Assembly: GCF_028288225.1 (NCBI RefSeq)
Contig: NZ_JAQBOC010000023.1
Location: 1-64,000 of the forward strand
Reading direction: 5' to 3'
DNA: 64,000 nucleotides
Origin: Mucilaginibacter sp.
GTDB lineage: Bacteria; Bacteroidota; Bacteroidia; Sphingobacteriales; Sphingobacteriaceae
Positions 53,108 through 61,377 of the stretch are shown piece after piece (within the stretch, counting starts at the first letter, position 1; each line of letters opens with the position of its first letter). Both the position numbers and the translations under genes were made by a program. The notes beneath the pieces were generated by a model. The model worked only from the letters and a program-made list of their open reading frames with translations, had not been told where the DNA came from and did not search any database.

Positions 53108-54043
53108 ATGACTAAATCACTTTTAAATTCTGCCTTCAAAGCCAGGCGGTTATTATTACCTGCATTGCTTACAGTTATTGCAATAAATTCACATGCACAA
53201 TCCGCAGATACGGCCTCGCTTTTTAAATCCTCTCTGTTTACACCGGTTAAAAGCTTCACTATTGGCGTAGAAGGGCCCGCCGTTGATAAGGACGGCAATG
53301 TTTACGCTGTTAACTTTGATCATGATGGTACCATCGGCAAAATGACGCCCGATGGAAAAACCAGCATATTTATCGAATTGCCTAAAGGAAGTGTTGGCAA
53401 CGGGATCAGATTTGACAGTCATGGTAACATGCTTATTGCAGATTATACCGGCCACAATATCATTAAAGTTGATATGGTTACCAAACAGCAAAGTGTTTTT
53501 GCCCATGAAGCCAGAATGAGCCAGCCAAATGATATTGCCATTGATAATAAAGACAGGCTCTATGCCAGCGACCCGAACTGGAAGGCCGGAACGGGCAAGA
53601 TCTGGCGCATCGACACGAACGGTAAAGTAACACTTTTAGATAGCATGGCGACCGTTAACGGGATTGATGTAAGTCCTGATAATCGTACCTTATATGTAAA
53701 TGAAAAGCGTAAAATATGGGCTTATGATCTTTCATCCAAAGGTAAATTAAGCAACAAACGGCTTGTGATTGAATTTACGGACTTTGGAATGGATGGATTA
53801 AGATGCGATATAAAAGGCAATATTTACCAGGCACGGTTTGGTAAAGGGACAATAGCCAAAGTATCCCCGGAAGGAAAAATCCTGGAGGAAATAACACTCA
53901 TTGGTAAGAAGCCAACCAATGTTGCCTTTGGCGGCCCCGATGGCAAAACCATGTATGTTACATTGCAGGATCAGGGCAACCTGGAAACTTTCAGGGTAAA
54001 TGACCCCGGCCGTGAATGGAAGATGTCTAAAAAGCAGAAATGA
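53108..54043 (+). CDS. SMP-30/gluconolactonase-like protein, exported
   Basis: 311 residues with a signal peptide ('LLLPALLTVIAINSHAQ') and a six-bladed SMP-30/LRE-type propeller: 'GVEGPAVDKDGNVYAV' (metal Glu), 'MSQPNDIAIDNKDRLYASDP', 'VNGIDVSPDNRTLYVNE' (Asn/Asp ligands) and 'FGMDGLRCDIKGNIYQARFG'. These residues match the Ca/Zn site of gluconolactonases, which open sugar lactones. It starts 4 bp after the dehydrogenase stop, which fits hydrolysis of the lactone made by that enzyme. Exported like its neighbours. Confidence 0.88.
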   Translation: MTKSLLNSAFKARRLLLPALLTVIAINSHAQSADTASLFKSSLFTPVKSFTIGVEGPAVDKDGNVYAVNFDHDGTIGKMTPDGKTSIFIELPKGSVGNGIRFDSHGNMLIADYTGHNIIKVDMVTKQQSVFAHEARMSQPNDIAIDNKDRLYASDPNWKAGTGKIWRIDTNGKVTLLDSMATVNGIDVSPDNRTLYVNEKRKIWAYDLSSKGKLSNKRLVIEFTDFGMDGLRCDIKGNIYQARFGKGTIAKVSPEGKILEEITLIGKKPTNVAFGGPDGKTMYVTLQDQGNLETFRVNDPGREWKMSKKQK

Positions 54044-54047
54044 TAAT

Positions 54048-54491
54048 ATGAAAATCAAAAAATTAATAACGGCTGCTTTATACATTACATTTACTGTATG
54101 CGTCGGCCATGCATCGGCCCAGGTAAAGAAAACAAGTGCTGCAAAAAAGAAGGTGACCACTACGGCAGCCAAAGTAACACCTCCGCCGCCGTTTGCCACA
54201 GCGCCGGAAATTGAAGATGGTAAAAACCTTGTTTCTAAATCTGATTGCCTTGCATGCCATAAAACAGATGATAAATTGGTAGGGCCTGCTTATATCGCCA
54301 TTGCCGAAAAATATCCAAAAGATCAAAATACGGTGAATACACTATCGCAAAAAGTAATTAGTGGCGGCAGCGGTGTTTGGGGACCCATTCCAATGGCTCC
54401 TCATCCGGTAATTACCCTGGCTGAGGCTAATAAAATGGTAAAATATATTCTTACATTGAACTCGAAAAATTCTCCTGTCGTCTCAAAATGA
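54048..54491 (+). CDS. Exported class I cytochrome c
   Basis: 147 residues from the ATG at 54048: a signal peptide ('MKIKKLITAALYITFTVCVGHASAQ'), a Lys/Ala/Pro-rich linker, then the heme site 'SDCLACHKTDDKLVGPAY' and the distal 'GVWGPIPMAPHPVITL' with the Met ligand, as in cytochrome c-551/552. An upstream in-frame ATG at 54000 overlaps the previous gene by 15 codons and is not preferred. It likely accepts electrons from the first gene's heme domain and hands them to the respiratory chain. Confidence 0.9.
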   Translation: MKIKKLITAALYITFTVCVGHASAQVKKTSAAKKKVTTTAAKVTPPPPFATAPEIEDGKNLVSKSDCLACHKTDDKLVGPAYIAIAEKYPKDQNTVNTLSQKVISGGSGVWGPIPMAPHPVITLAEANKMVKYILTLNSKNSPVVSK

Positions 54492-54549
54492 GGATGAATA
54501 GCAATCGAAAATAAACATTATACAAACGCTCACTAAAACTTAAAACAAC

Positions 54550-55011
54550 ATGGAAAAAAGAAGATCTATTTTGAAAAAAATGCTGGCCTCAGCAGTCGGA
54601 TTATCTGTATTCGGAATAAGTAAAAATGCAATGGCAGCACCTGCTGAAGAAAAGGTGGCAAACAATGTAACATCATTCCAGGATGTACCTTTATTTTCCG
54701 GTTCAACCAAACTGGGTAATATGGTTTTTGTGGCCGGCAAAGGGGCGCATGTTGAACCGTTTGAAATTAAGGCACACACCGAAATTGTACTGAAAGAGTT
54801 GGAAAAAGAGCTGATAAAAGCCGGTTCTTCAATGGAAAAAGTGCTTAAAGTTACCGTGTTCCTGAATGATATTGCAGATTATAAGGGAATGAATGAGGTT
54901 TATAAAGGCCGCTTTGGCAAAAATCCGCCGGTGCGTACCACTGTCGCTGTTGCCAAAGGAGGTGTACCAGGCGATTCGCTAGTAGAAATGGATTGCATAG
55001 CTTACATATAA
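54550..55011 (+). CDS. RidA/YjgF-family protein with Tat-like export signal
   Basis: 153 residues. The leader 'MEKRRSILKKMLASAVGLSVFGISKNAMA' has an RRxxLKK twin-arginine motif. The body is a RidA fold ('FSGSTKLGNMVFVAGKGAH', 'LKELEKELIKAGSSMEKVLKVTVFLNDIADYKGMNEVY', 'PPVRTTVAVAKGG') with the conserved Arg that binds the carboxylate of 2-aminoacrylate-like enamines. RidA enzymes deaminate reactive enamine/imine intermediates released by PLP enzymes. An exported RidA is unusual and makes sense only with the exported PLP enzyme encoded next. Confidence 0.85.
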   Translation: MEKRRSILKKMLASAVGLSVFGISKNAMAAPAEEKVANNVTSFQDVPLFSGSTKLGNMVFVAGKGAHVEPFEIKAHTEIVLKELEKELIKAGSSMEKVLKVTVFLNDIADYKGMNEVYKGRFGKNPPVRTTVAVAKGGVPGDSLVEMDCIAYI

Positions 55012-55019
55012 AAATAAAC

Positions 55020-56231
55020 ATGAAACGTAGAGATATTATTAAAGGTCTTTCTATACTTCCGCTGGTTGGTGGAAGTACAGGTTGGGCCGCTTCATTACAC
55101 GACACCTCAAAGCCTTCTCCGGAAGGTCCAAAACGCGATTTTTTTAAAGAGCTGGGCGTCACACCGGTAATTAATGCCGGGGTAACGATGACATTTCTCT
55201 CAGGCTCACTTATGCTTCCTGAGGTACTGGAAGCGATCAACTCAACCTCGCATGATTTTGCGAACATGTATGAGCTTCAGGATAAAGTAGGTGCTAAAAT
55301 TGCTGAGATGCTGCATGTAGAGGCTGCAATGGTTACTTCGGGGGCGGCTTGTGCCATTTTACTCGGTACGGCGGCAGCAATTACCGGAACCGACCATGAA
55401 AAAATTAAACAGCTTCCCAATCTGCCGGGACCACGGGCAGAAGTGATTATGCAAAAATCACACAGATATTTGTTTGATCAGGCGGTAACCACAACCGGTG
55501 CTAAAATCATTGATGTTGAAGGCGCCGAAGAAATGGAAAAAGCTATTAACGAAAGAACGGTAATGGCATTGTACTTTAATGCGGCAGGCAAAAGCAGTAT
55601 TTCGCACAGCGATTTCGTAGCGGTTGCCAAACGGCATAATATTCCAACATTATTAGATGCTGCTGCTGACGTGCCGCCTGTAGAAAACTTGTTCAAGTAC
55701 CAAAAAATAGGATTTGACCTGGTTACTTTTTCAGGCGGTAAAATGATACGGGGCCCGCAAAGTGCAGGTCTGCTTTTTGGACGTAAGGATCTGATCACGG
55801 CAGCCCGGCTTAATCACAGCCCCAACGAAGCGCCTATTGGGCGTCCTATGAAGGTAAATAAGGAAGAAATGTTTGGCATGTACGCCGCTTTGAAAGCTTA
55901 CCTGGAAAGAGACCACAAAAAGGAATGGGAAGACTGGCTTCAACGTACCAAACGTATCGGCTCCCAGCTGGAAAGCTTGCAGAGCGTCAAAATCGAAACC
56001 GTAATTGATCCGGGGCCTGCTAATGCTTTCCCAAGCCTAAAAGTAACCTGGGATCAAACGAAAATTAAGATTAAACCGGAGGAAGTACTTGTAGCCTTAA
56101 AAAACGGTACGCCGAGCATTGTTGCTAACGGAAAGGATGATCACCTGACTATTGGCGTAGTACTTTTGCGGCCGGATCAGGTTGATGTTGTAGCAGGAAG
56201 AGTAAAATCTATATTACAACAGGCTATCTGA
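55020..56231 (+). CDS. SelA-like PLP-dependent enzyme with Tat-like leader
   Basis: 403 residues from the ATG at 55020 (leader 'MKRRDIIKGLSILPLVGGSTGWAAS', RRxIIKG twin-arginine type). The body is a fold-type-I PLP enzyme of the SelA/D-glucosaminate-6-phosphate ammonia-lyase (DgaE-like) branch: 'FFKELGVTPVINAGVTMTFLSGSLM', 'VTSGAACAILLGTAAAITG', 'LLDAAADVPPVENL' and the cofactor lysine in 'TFSGGKMIRGPQSAGLLFGR'. Family members remove ammonia from 2-amino sugar acids to give 2-keto-3-deoxy acids. Export of a PLP enzyme needs folding in the cytoplasm, consistent with Tat. It starts 8 bp after the RidA gene. Confidence 0.85.
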   Translation: MKRRDIIKGLSILPLVGGSTGWAASLHDTSKPSPEGPKRDFFKELGVTPVINAGVTMTFLSGSLMLPEVLEAINSTSHDFANMYELQDKVGAKIAEMLHVEAAMVTSGAACAILLGTAAAITGTDHEKIKQLPNLPGPRAEVIMQKSHRYLFDQAVTTTGAKIIDVEGAEEMEKAINERTVMALYFNAAGKSSISHSDFVAVAKRHNIPTLLDAAADVPPVENLFKYQKIGFDLVTFSGGKMIRGPQSAGLLFGRKDLITAARLNHSPNEAPIGRPMKVNKEEMFGMYAALKAYLERDHKKEWEDWLQRTKRIGSQLESLQSVKIETVIDPGPANAFPSLKVTWDQTKIKIKPEEVLVALKNGTPSIVANGKDDHLTIGVVLLRPDQVDVVAGRVKSILQQAI

Positions 56232-56310
56232 CAATGATTTATACTTTAAATATTGATATACTTGAGTTGTAAACCATAATATTTTATCGTGAATTACTAT
56301 TGATTTCAAA

Positions 56311-57603
56311 ATGCTAAAAACTTACTTCTTATTACTGATTTTCTTATGTATGCTCTGCCAGGTATCGATGGCACAATCCTATGATATTGTAATCAAAGGC
56401 GGTCACATAATCGACCCTAAAAATAACATAGACGCCGTTATGGATATTGCTGTTAGCAATAGTAAAATAACCCTTATCTCAAAAAATATTGACCCGAAGT
56501 TAGGGATACAGGTAGTTGACGCTAAGGGAATGTATGTTACACCCGGATTAATAGATATTCACACACATGATTTTTATGGTACCCAGCCAGATCATCAGTA
56601 TGAAGACGGAAATCTGGGTATATCCCCTGATGGATTTACTTTTCGAAACGGCGTAACCACTGTTGTGGATGCCGGCAGCTCGGGTTGGAGAACTTTCCCA
56701 ACGTTTAAAGCACAGACCATTGATGTGTCAAAAACCCGGATATTGGCGCTTTTAAATATTGTTGGTGAGGGTATGCGCGGCGGTTACGAGCAGAATGTGA
56801 ATGACATGGACCCCAAGATGACAGCCCTGGTTGCAAAAAAATATAAGGACATTGTAGTAGGTATTAAACTGGCTCATTACGACGGACATGACTGGACGCC
56901 TACAGACCGTGCGGTGGAAGCCGGCACACTTGCTGGCGGCATCCCGGTTATGATTGATTTCGGCGGAAGCAACCCACCACTTTCAATTGAAGAGTTGTTT
57001 ATGAAACACCTGCGCCCGGGCGACATTTTCACCCATTGTTTTGGCCAGTTGGGTACCCGCGAGTATATTGTGGATCTGCAAACCGATAAGGTAAAACCTT
57101 TTGTTTATGAAGCCAGAAAACGGGGGATAATTTTCGATGTGGGTTACGGTGGTATCAGCTTTGCTTATTCACAGGCATTGCCCGCAGCCAAAGAGGGTTT
57201 CTTTCCTAACTCCATCAGCACCGATATTCATGTTGGCAGTATGAATGATGCTATGAAGGATATGCTTACCTGTATGACGAAGTTTTTAGCGATGGGTATG
57301 TCCCTGCATGATGTAATACAGGCCAGTACTTCAAACCCGGCGAAAGAAATAAAGCGCGAGGAGCTGGGTAACCTGTCTGTTGGAGCTGATGCTGATTTGG
57401 CTATATTAAGTGTTCGTGAAGGTAAATTCGGTTTATTTGACTACACCGGTTACAAGGTAGAAGCCAGTAAGAAACTGGAGTGTGAACTTACCATTAGGGC
57501 GGGTAAAATCGTATATGATCTTAATGGAATAGTGTCGCCTGTTTATCCTCCTAAAACTGTTGCTAAAAGTAAAGAAGCCGCTTTAAAGGCGGAAACTCAT
57601 TAA
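56311..57603 (+). CDS. Exported amidohydrolase/deacetylase metallohydrolase
   Basis: 430 residues with a signal peptide ('LLLIFLCMLCQVSMAQSYD') and an amidohydrolase TIM barrel of the dihydroorotase/N-acetyl-deacetylase branch (EF_0837-like). Metal-site candidates are 'GLIDIHTHDFYG', the probable carboxy-lysine in 'VGIKLAHYDGHDW', 'DIFTHCFGQLG' and 'SISTDIHVGSM'. In other bacteria close relatives are encoded beside the SelA-like enzyme, as here. It probably removes an N-acyl group before deamination, or opens a cyclic amide. Substrate not proven. Confidence 0.85.
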   Translation: MLKTYFLLLIFLCMLCQVSMAQSYDIVIKGGHIIDPKNNIDAVMDIAVSNSKITLISKNIDPKLGIQVVDAKGMYVTPGLIDIHTHDFYGTQPDHQYEDGNLGISPDGFTFRNGVTTVVDAGSSGWRTFPTFKAQTIDVSKTRILALLNIVGEGMRGGYEQNVNDMDPKMTALVAKKYKDIVVGIKLAHYDGHDWTPTDRAVEAGTLAGGIPVMIDFGGSNPPLSIEELFMKHLRPGDIFTHCFGQLGTREYIVDLQTDKVKPFVYEARKRGIIFDVGYGGISFAYSQALPAAKEGFFPNSISTDIHVGSMNDAMKDMLTCMTKFLAMGMSLHDVIQASTSNPAKEIKREELGNLSVGADADLAILSVREGKFGLFDYTGYKVEASKKLECELTIRAGKIVYDLNGIVSPVYPPKTVAKSKEAALKAETH

Positions 57604-57665
57604 TTAATGTGTTTAGCGATTAAAAAACATAAAAAAGTGGATTTTAAAGCGTGGGCAGTGCGGTT

Positions 57666-57760
57666 CCCCTCTTGAGAGGTGGAGGGGTGTGTTAATAAAT
57701 ATATCGGCTAACACACCCCCGCCACAACACATCCCGGGGCACCCCCTCTCAAGAGGGGAG
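57666..57760. repeat. 'cccctcttgagagg / cctctcaagagggg' inverted repeat
   Basis: Two arms of about 15 bp enclose GC-rich palindromic fragments including 'gtgtgttaat' and 'ctaacacaccc'. A common dispersed element of Bacteroidota spacers; here it splits the catabolic cluster between the amidohydrolase and RraA-like genes. Confidence 0.6.
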
Positions 57761-57861
57761 TAACGAGAACGTTCATATTTTCAATTAATTAGTGTTTAGG
57801 TCATTAGGGGTTTTAATCGCTAAATATATTAATTTAGCTAACGCCATATTATAATAAAGTT

Positions 57862-58791
57862 ATGAAGTACTATAAACTTTTACTGTTGACGCTTTTTGCA
57901 ACTGCTGGTATTTACCACGAAGCCAAAGCGCAAACTATCTCCAGGGATGAGCTCATCTTTTTAACATCAGAATGGAAGGGCGAACGTTTTGCTGACGGAA
58001 GACCAAAAATTCCCGATAGTCTGATTAAAAGGGCAAAGAAGATCGGTATAGAAGAAGCCTGGACGGCGTTAAGAAACGAGGGATACAATAACCAGTTTGA
58101 AGGCGACTGGAAAATGGTGAATGACACCCTACCGGTTGTTGGCCGTGCTGTTACGGCCATGTTTATGCCAAGCCGCCCAGATGTGGAAAAAAATATTAAA
58201 GACAGGGGTGCAAAACAGGGTCGCAAGGGAAATACCAATTCGTGGCCCATTGATGTTTTGACCAAAGGAGATGTTTATGTAGCAGATGGTTTCGGTAAGA
58301 TCAGGGGAGGAACTTTGATAGGTGATAATCTCGGAAACTCGATATTCAGTAAATCGGGTAATGGAGTCATTTTTGACGGCTCCGCACGCGACCTGTCCGG
58401 TTTGAAAGAGATTCATGGGTTTAACGCATTTGTGCGCGATTTTGATCCTTCATATCTTGAAGGAATGGTATTAATGGGACTTAATACGCCAATACGCATT
58501 GGTCATGCGATTGTGTTACCGGGCGATCTTGTCATATCTGAAAAAGAAGGAGTGCTTTTTATTCCGGCCCATTTGGCTGAAAAGGTAATTGCTACGGCTG
58601 AGTTTATTGCGGTGCGCGACGATTTTAGTCATGCCATGCTTAAATCAGGCAAATTTGCCACCGGCGAAATTGACAGCCAGTGGAGCAACCAGATCAGGGA
58701 AGCTTTCATAAAATGGCTTGACCAAAATCCTAACGAACCAAGAATAACCAGGGCGCAGTTAGATGCCTTTATGGAGAAACGCACCTGGTAA
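57862..58791 (+). CDS. Exported RraA-family (class II aldolase/4-hydroxy-2-oxo acid type) protein
   Basis: 309 residues with a signal peptide ('LLLLTLFATAGIYHEAKAQ'). The RraA-like core runs about 70-270, with 'VVGRAVTAMFMPS', 'GDVYVADGFGKIRGGTLIGDNLGN' and 'NGVIFDGSARDLSGLKE', the last holding the DGxxRD metal/substrate site of HMG/4-carboxy-4-hydroxy-2-oxoadipate aldolases. RraA-fold enzymes without RNase-E inhibition often cleave 2-keto acids to pyruvate. Export again puts it with the rest of the pathway in the periplasm. It is followed 26 bp later by the transporter. Confidence 0.85.
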   Translation: MKYYKLLLLTLFATAGIYHEAKAQTISRDELIFLTSEWKGERFADGRPKIPDSLIKRAKKIGIEEAWTALRNEGYNNQFEGDWKMVNDTLPVVGRAVTAMFMPSRPDVEKNIKDRGAKQGRKGNTNSWPIDVLTKGDVYVADGFGKIRGGTLIGDNLGNSIFSKSGNGVIFDGSARDLSGLKEIHGFNAFVRDFDPSYLEGMVLMGLNTPIRIGHAIVLPGDLVISEKEGVLFIPAHLAEKVIATAEFIAVRDDFSHAMLKSGKFATGEIDSQWSNQIREAFIKWLDQNPNEPRITRAQLDAFMEKRTW

Positions 58792-58816
58792 CAAACCTTA
58801 ACCTAAATTTAAGCAG

Positions 58817-59938
58817 TTGAAAAATATTGGTATCTATAAAGTTGTTGCAGGTATTGCGGTACTTTGCCTGCTTGCCGCCGCCTGGCGTATTTGCCAGGAT
58901 GGTATTGGGCATGCAGGTCCTTTTATCATAACATTTTTTGTTATGTTGTCCATTGCATTTCGCGGATCAGGACTGTTAAAAGGGTTCTCGTATACGCTTA
59001 TCATTTTTGCAGCGGTAACAACTGCCTTATATTATCCGCAACATTTTATTGCGGTAAATGGCTTTAAACTGGCCGGGCTTATTACGCCCCTTTTACAACT
59101 CATTATGTTTGGGATGGGCACATCTATGGGTATCGGGGATTTTGCCGGTGTTATCAAAATGCCGAAGGGAGTGTTTATAGGTGTTGGGAGCCACTTTATA
59201 ATTATGCCGCTGCTTGGTTTTACAATAGCTAAATTAAGCGGTTTTCCGCCCGAAATTGCTGCCGGAATAATTTTGGTCGGGTGCTCGCCAAATGGTATGG
59301 CTTCCAATGTGATGTCATATTTGGCTAAAGCTAACCTGGCATTATCCATCACAATAACCGCTGTTTCTACTATGCTGGCGCCACTTTTTACACCACTGCT
59401 CATGAAACTTCTTGGGGGGGCATTTATTAAAATAGATGTGCTTAGCATGATGTGGGACATCATAAAAATAGTGATCATACCCATTGGGGCCGGTATTGTT
59501 TTTAATAAATACTTACTTAAACGGGCTTCATGGCTTGAAAAACTGATGCCGCTGGTGTCTATGTTCGGTATAGCTTTAATCATTGTAATAATTACGGCAG
59601 CAGGCAGAAGCAGTTTATTAAACATTGGATTTATGCTGGTTTTACTGATGCTGATCCACAATTTATCAGGCTATACATTGGGTTACTGGGCGGGGCGTTT
59701 ATTTAAAATGCCCGAACGCGATTGCCGTACAATGGCCATAGAAGTAGGTATGCAAAACGCAGGCCTCGCATCCGGACTGGCAAAGGGGATGGGTAAAATT
59801 GCTACCGTAGGCCTGGCGCCTGCAGTATTTGGCCCGCTTATGAATATCACCGGATCATTGCTGGCTAATTACTGGTACCGCAAACCACTTAAAGAGGTTA
59901 ATAATAGCACTAAAACAAACTCCATCCATCACAATTAA
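58817..59938 (+). CDS. Bile acid:sodium symporter (BASS) family transporter
   Basis: 373 residues, about ten membrane helices. BASS hallmarks are 'LITPLLQLIMFGMGTSMGIGDF', 'GIILVGCSPNGMASNVMSYLAKANLALSITITAVSTMLAPLFTPLLM' and 'AIEVGMQNAGLASGLAKG'. The family moves bile acids, pantothenate, glycolate or pyruvate with sodium. The start is TTG at 58817; no ATG lies in a better position. As last gene of the cluster and its only transporter, it should import the end product of the exported enzymes; pyruvate or another 2-oxo acid is plausible. Confidence 0.88.
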   Translation: MKNIGIYKVVAGIAVLCLLAAAWRICQDGIGHAGPFIITFFVMLSIAFRGSGLLKGFSYTLIIFAAVTTALYYPQHFIAVNGFKLAGLITPLLQLIMFGMGTSMGIGDFAGVIKMPKGVFIGVGSHFIIMPLLGFTIAKLSGFPPEIAAGIILVGCSPNGMASNVMSYLAKANLALSITITAVSTMLAPLFTPLLMKLLGGAFIKIDVLSMMWDIIKIVIIPIGAGIVFNKYLLKRASWLEKLMPLVSMFGIALIIVIITAAGRSSLLNIGFMLVLLMLIHNLSGYTLGYWAGRLFKMPERDCRTMAIEVGMQNAGLASGLAKGMGKIATVGLAPAVFGPLMNITGSLLANYWYRKPLKEVNNSTKTNSIHHN

Positions 59939-59950
59939 GACTATGAATTT

Positions 59951-60061
59951 ATACCGAGATGGTTTCTAACCGGGTTACAGTATTTTATGAACGTCATTTA
60001 ATTTCGGGTAGACTTAGTCTACTTGCATACTCGTCCGAAGTTACAAACTTCGGACAGCGGG
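59951..60061 (+). repeat. Direct repeat 1 flanking the AKR-AraC cassette
   Basis: Matches 62405-62515 over about 110 bp. It contains two palindromes: GTAGACTTAGTCTAC (60008-60022) and GTCCGAAGTT/AACTTCGGAC (60033-60055), so it looks like a REP-doublet. The palindromes are better preserved in this copy. Confidence 0.8.
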
Positions 60062-60135
60062 CAGCGGGGGCACTTCGGCCTTCTGAACAAAGAAAAATCG
60101 GCCTTTTAAACAAAACCGCTTGCTTGGGTATCTTC

Positions 60136-60143
60136 TAACTTTG
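60136..60143 (+). promoter_or_regulatory. -7 element (TAACTTTG) of the aldo/keto reductase gene
   Basis: An exact TAnnTTTG match. A short 18-codon ORF starting at 60165 precedes the reductase ATG at 60236. Confidence 0.5.
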
Positions 60144-60235
60144 TTCCATCAAATCAACAGAAAAATGAACAAACGGTATCCGGAAAAATGCCGAAGGCTC
60201 AGAGATGGAACGAAAATTTAATACAAACAAAGCAT

Positions 60236-61318
60236 ATGAATTACAAAACATTAGGAAGGTCGGGGCTCAGGGTTAGCCCGATATGCCTTGGTGGCATGAC
60301 CTTAGGCGAAGATTGGGGCTGGGGTGCCGACGAGGCCGAATCAGAAAAGATCATCAAACGGTTTATGGAACTTGGCGGCAATTTCATCGACACAGCCAAC
60401 CTCTATACCAACAACCATTCAGAAAAAATAATCGGTAATGTTATCGGCAATCATTCATCCATACGTGCCGGCATGGTACTTGCCACCAAATTCGGGATGA
60501 ATGTATTCCCCGGCAATCCTAATGGCGGCGGTAGCGGTACGAAGGCCATTATGGAAAATGTCCATCATTCCTTACGGCGGTTACGAACCGATTATATCGA
60601 TCTGCTCTGGATACATGCCTGGGACTGGAATACGCCATTGGAAGAAACCCTTCGAACTATGAACGACCTGGTATCAGTCGGTAAAGTAAGATACATAGGC
60701 GTTTCCGGTGCGCCCGCCTGGAAGATCGCGCAATCACAGATGTTTGCACAGTTCAAGGGATGGGCACCTTTTATAGGGTTGCAAATAGAATACTCTTTAT
60801 TGGAAAGAACGGTAGAAGCTGAACTGGTACCCATGGCTATGGAAATGGGGCTTGGCATCACCACATGGTCGCCTTTGCGGGGTGGTTTACTTTCCGGCAA
60901 ATACAACCGCAGTAACAACGGCTTTGTGAAAGACAGCCGTATGCAAGTAACCGGTCGCGAAGCTCCATTGAAAGAGCATGAACTGGCTATTATTGACAAA
61001 TTGGAAGAGATAGCAAAAGCTCATCGTACCACAGTGGCAGCCGTCGCCCTGGCCTGGTTGCTAAGCCGCTCTGGGGTATGCTCAACAATCATAGGCGTAC
61101 GAAATATAAAACAACTGGAAGCGAATGCGGGAGCTATTGCTATTGTATTGACTGAAGATGAAATTACCGCTTTAAATAACCTGAGTGCACCTCCGGTCAC
61201 CTTTGTAAATGCACATACCGCTGCCACACTATTGGCTCAACACGGTGGTATTAAAATCAACGGAGTTAAACCACCCTCCTCACCCCTAATGGACGTTATC
61301 CAAGTGGGCAAGTATTAG
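60236..61318 (+). CDS. Aldo/keto reductase
   Basis: A 360-residue NADPH-dependent reductase. The catalytic tetrad is visible: Asp and Tyr in 'FIDTANLYTNNHSE', Lys in 'LATKFGM' and His in 'LLWIHAWDW'. Other markers are 'MNYKTLGRSGLRVSPICLGGMTLG', 'WSPLRGGLLSGKY' and 'IIGVRNIKQLEAN'. The ATG at 60236 starts exactly at the family N-terminus; a reading from 60188 adds 16 residues without support. It probably detoxifies aldehydes. It is paired with the AraC regulator downstream, a common regulator-target pair. Confidence 0.92.
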   Translation: MNYKTLGRSGLRVSPICLGGMTLGEDWGWGADEAESEKIIKRFMELGGNFIDTANLYTNNHSEKIIGNVIGNHSSIRAGMVLATKFGMNVFPGNPNGGGSGTKAIMENVHHSLRRLRTDYIDLLWIHAWDWNTPLEETLRTMNDLVSVGKVRYIGVSGAPAWKIAQSQMFAQFKGWAPFIGLQIEYSLLERTVEAELVPMAMEMGLGITTWSPLRGGLLSGKYNRSNNGFVKDSRMQVTGREAPLKEHELAIIDKLEEIAKAHRTTVAAVALAWLLSRSGVCSTIIGVRNIKQLEANAGAIAIVLTEDEITALNNLSAPPVTFVNAHTAATLLAQHGGIKINGVKPPSSPLMDVIQVGKY

Positions 61319-61330
61319 TAAATTAGGTAA

Positions 61331-61366
61331 ACAAAAGAGATGCGCTAACTCATCTCTTTTGTTTTT
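61331..61366 (+). terminator. Terminator of the aldo/keto reductase gene
   Basis: ACAAAAGAGATG pairs perfectly with CATCTCTTTTGT over 12 bp with an 8-nt loop, followed by T residues. Confidence 0.88.
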
Positions 61367-61373
61367 AACTTTG
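61366..61373 (+). promoter_or_regulatory. -7 element (TAACTTTG) of the AraC gene
   Basis: An exact TAnnTTTG match only 5 bp before the ATG at 61378. Transcription would start at or next to the start codon, so the mRNA may be leaderless. It overlaps the end of the preceding terminator. Confidence 0.5.
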
Positions 61374-61377
61374 TGGT

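Noticed and set aside
59032..59661. 209-codon antisense ORF
   Set aside because: Lies opposite the BASS transporter gene; its composition is the complement of membrane helices and it has no start context or family features.
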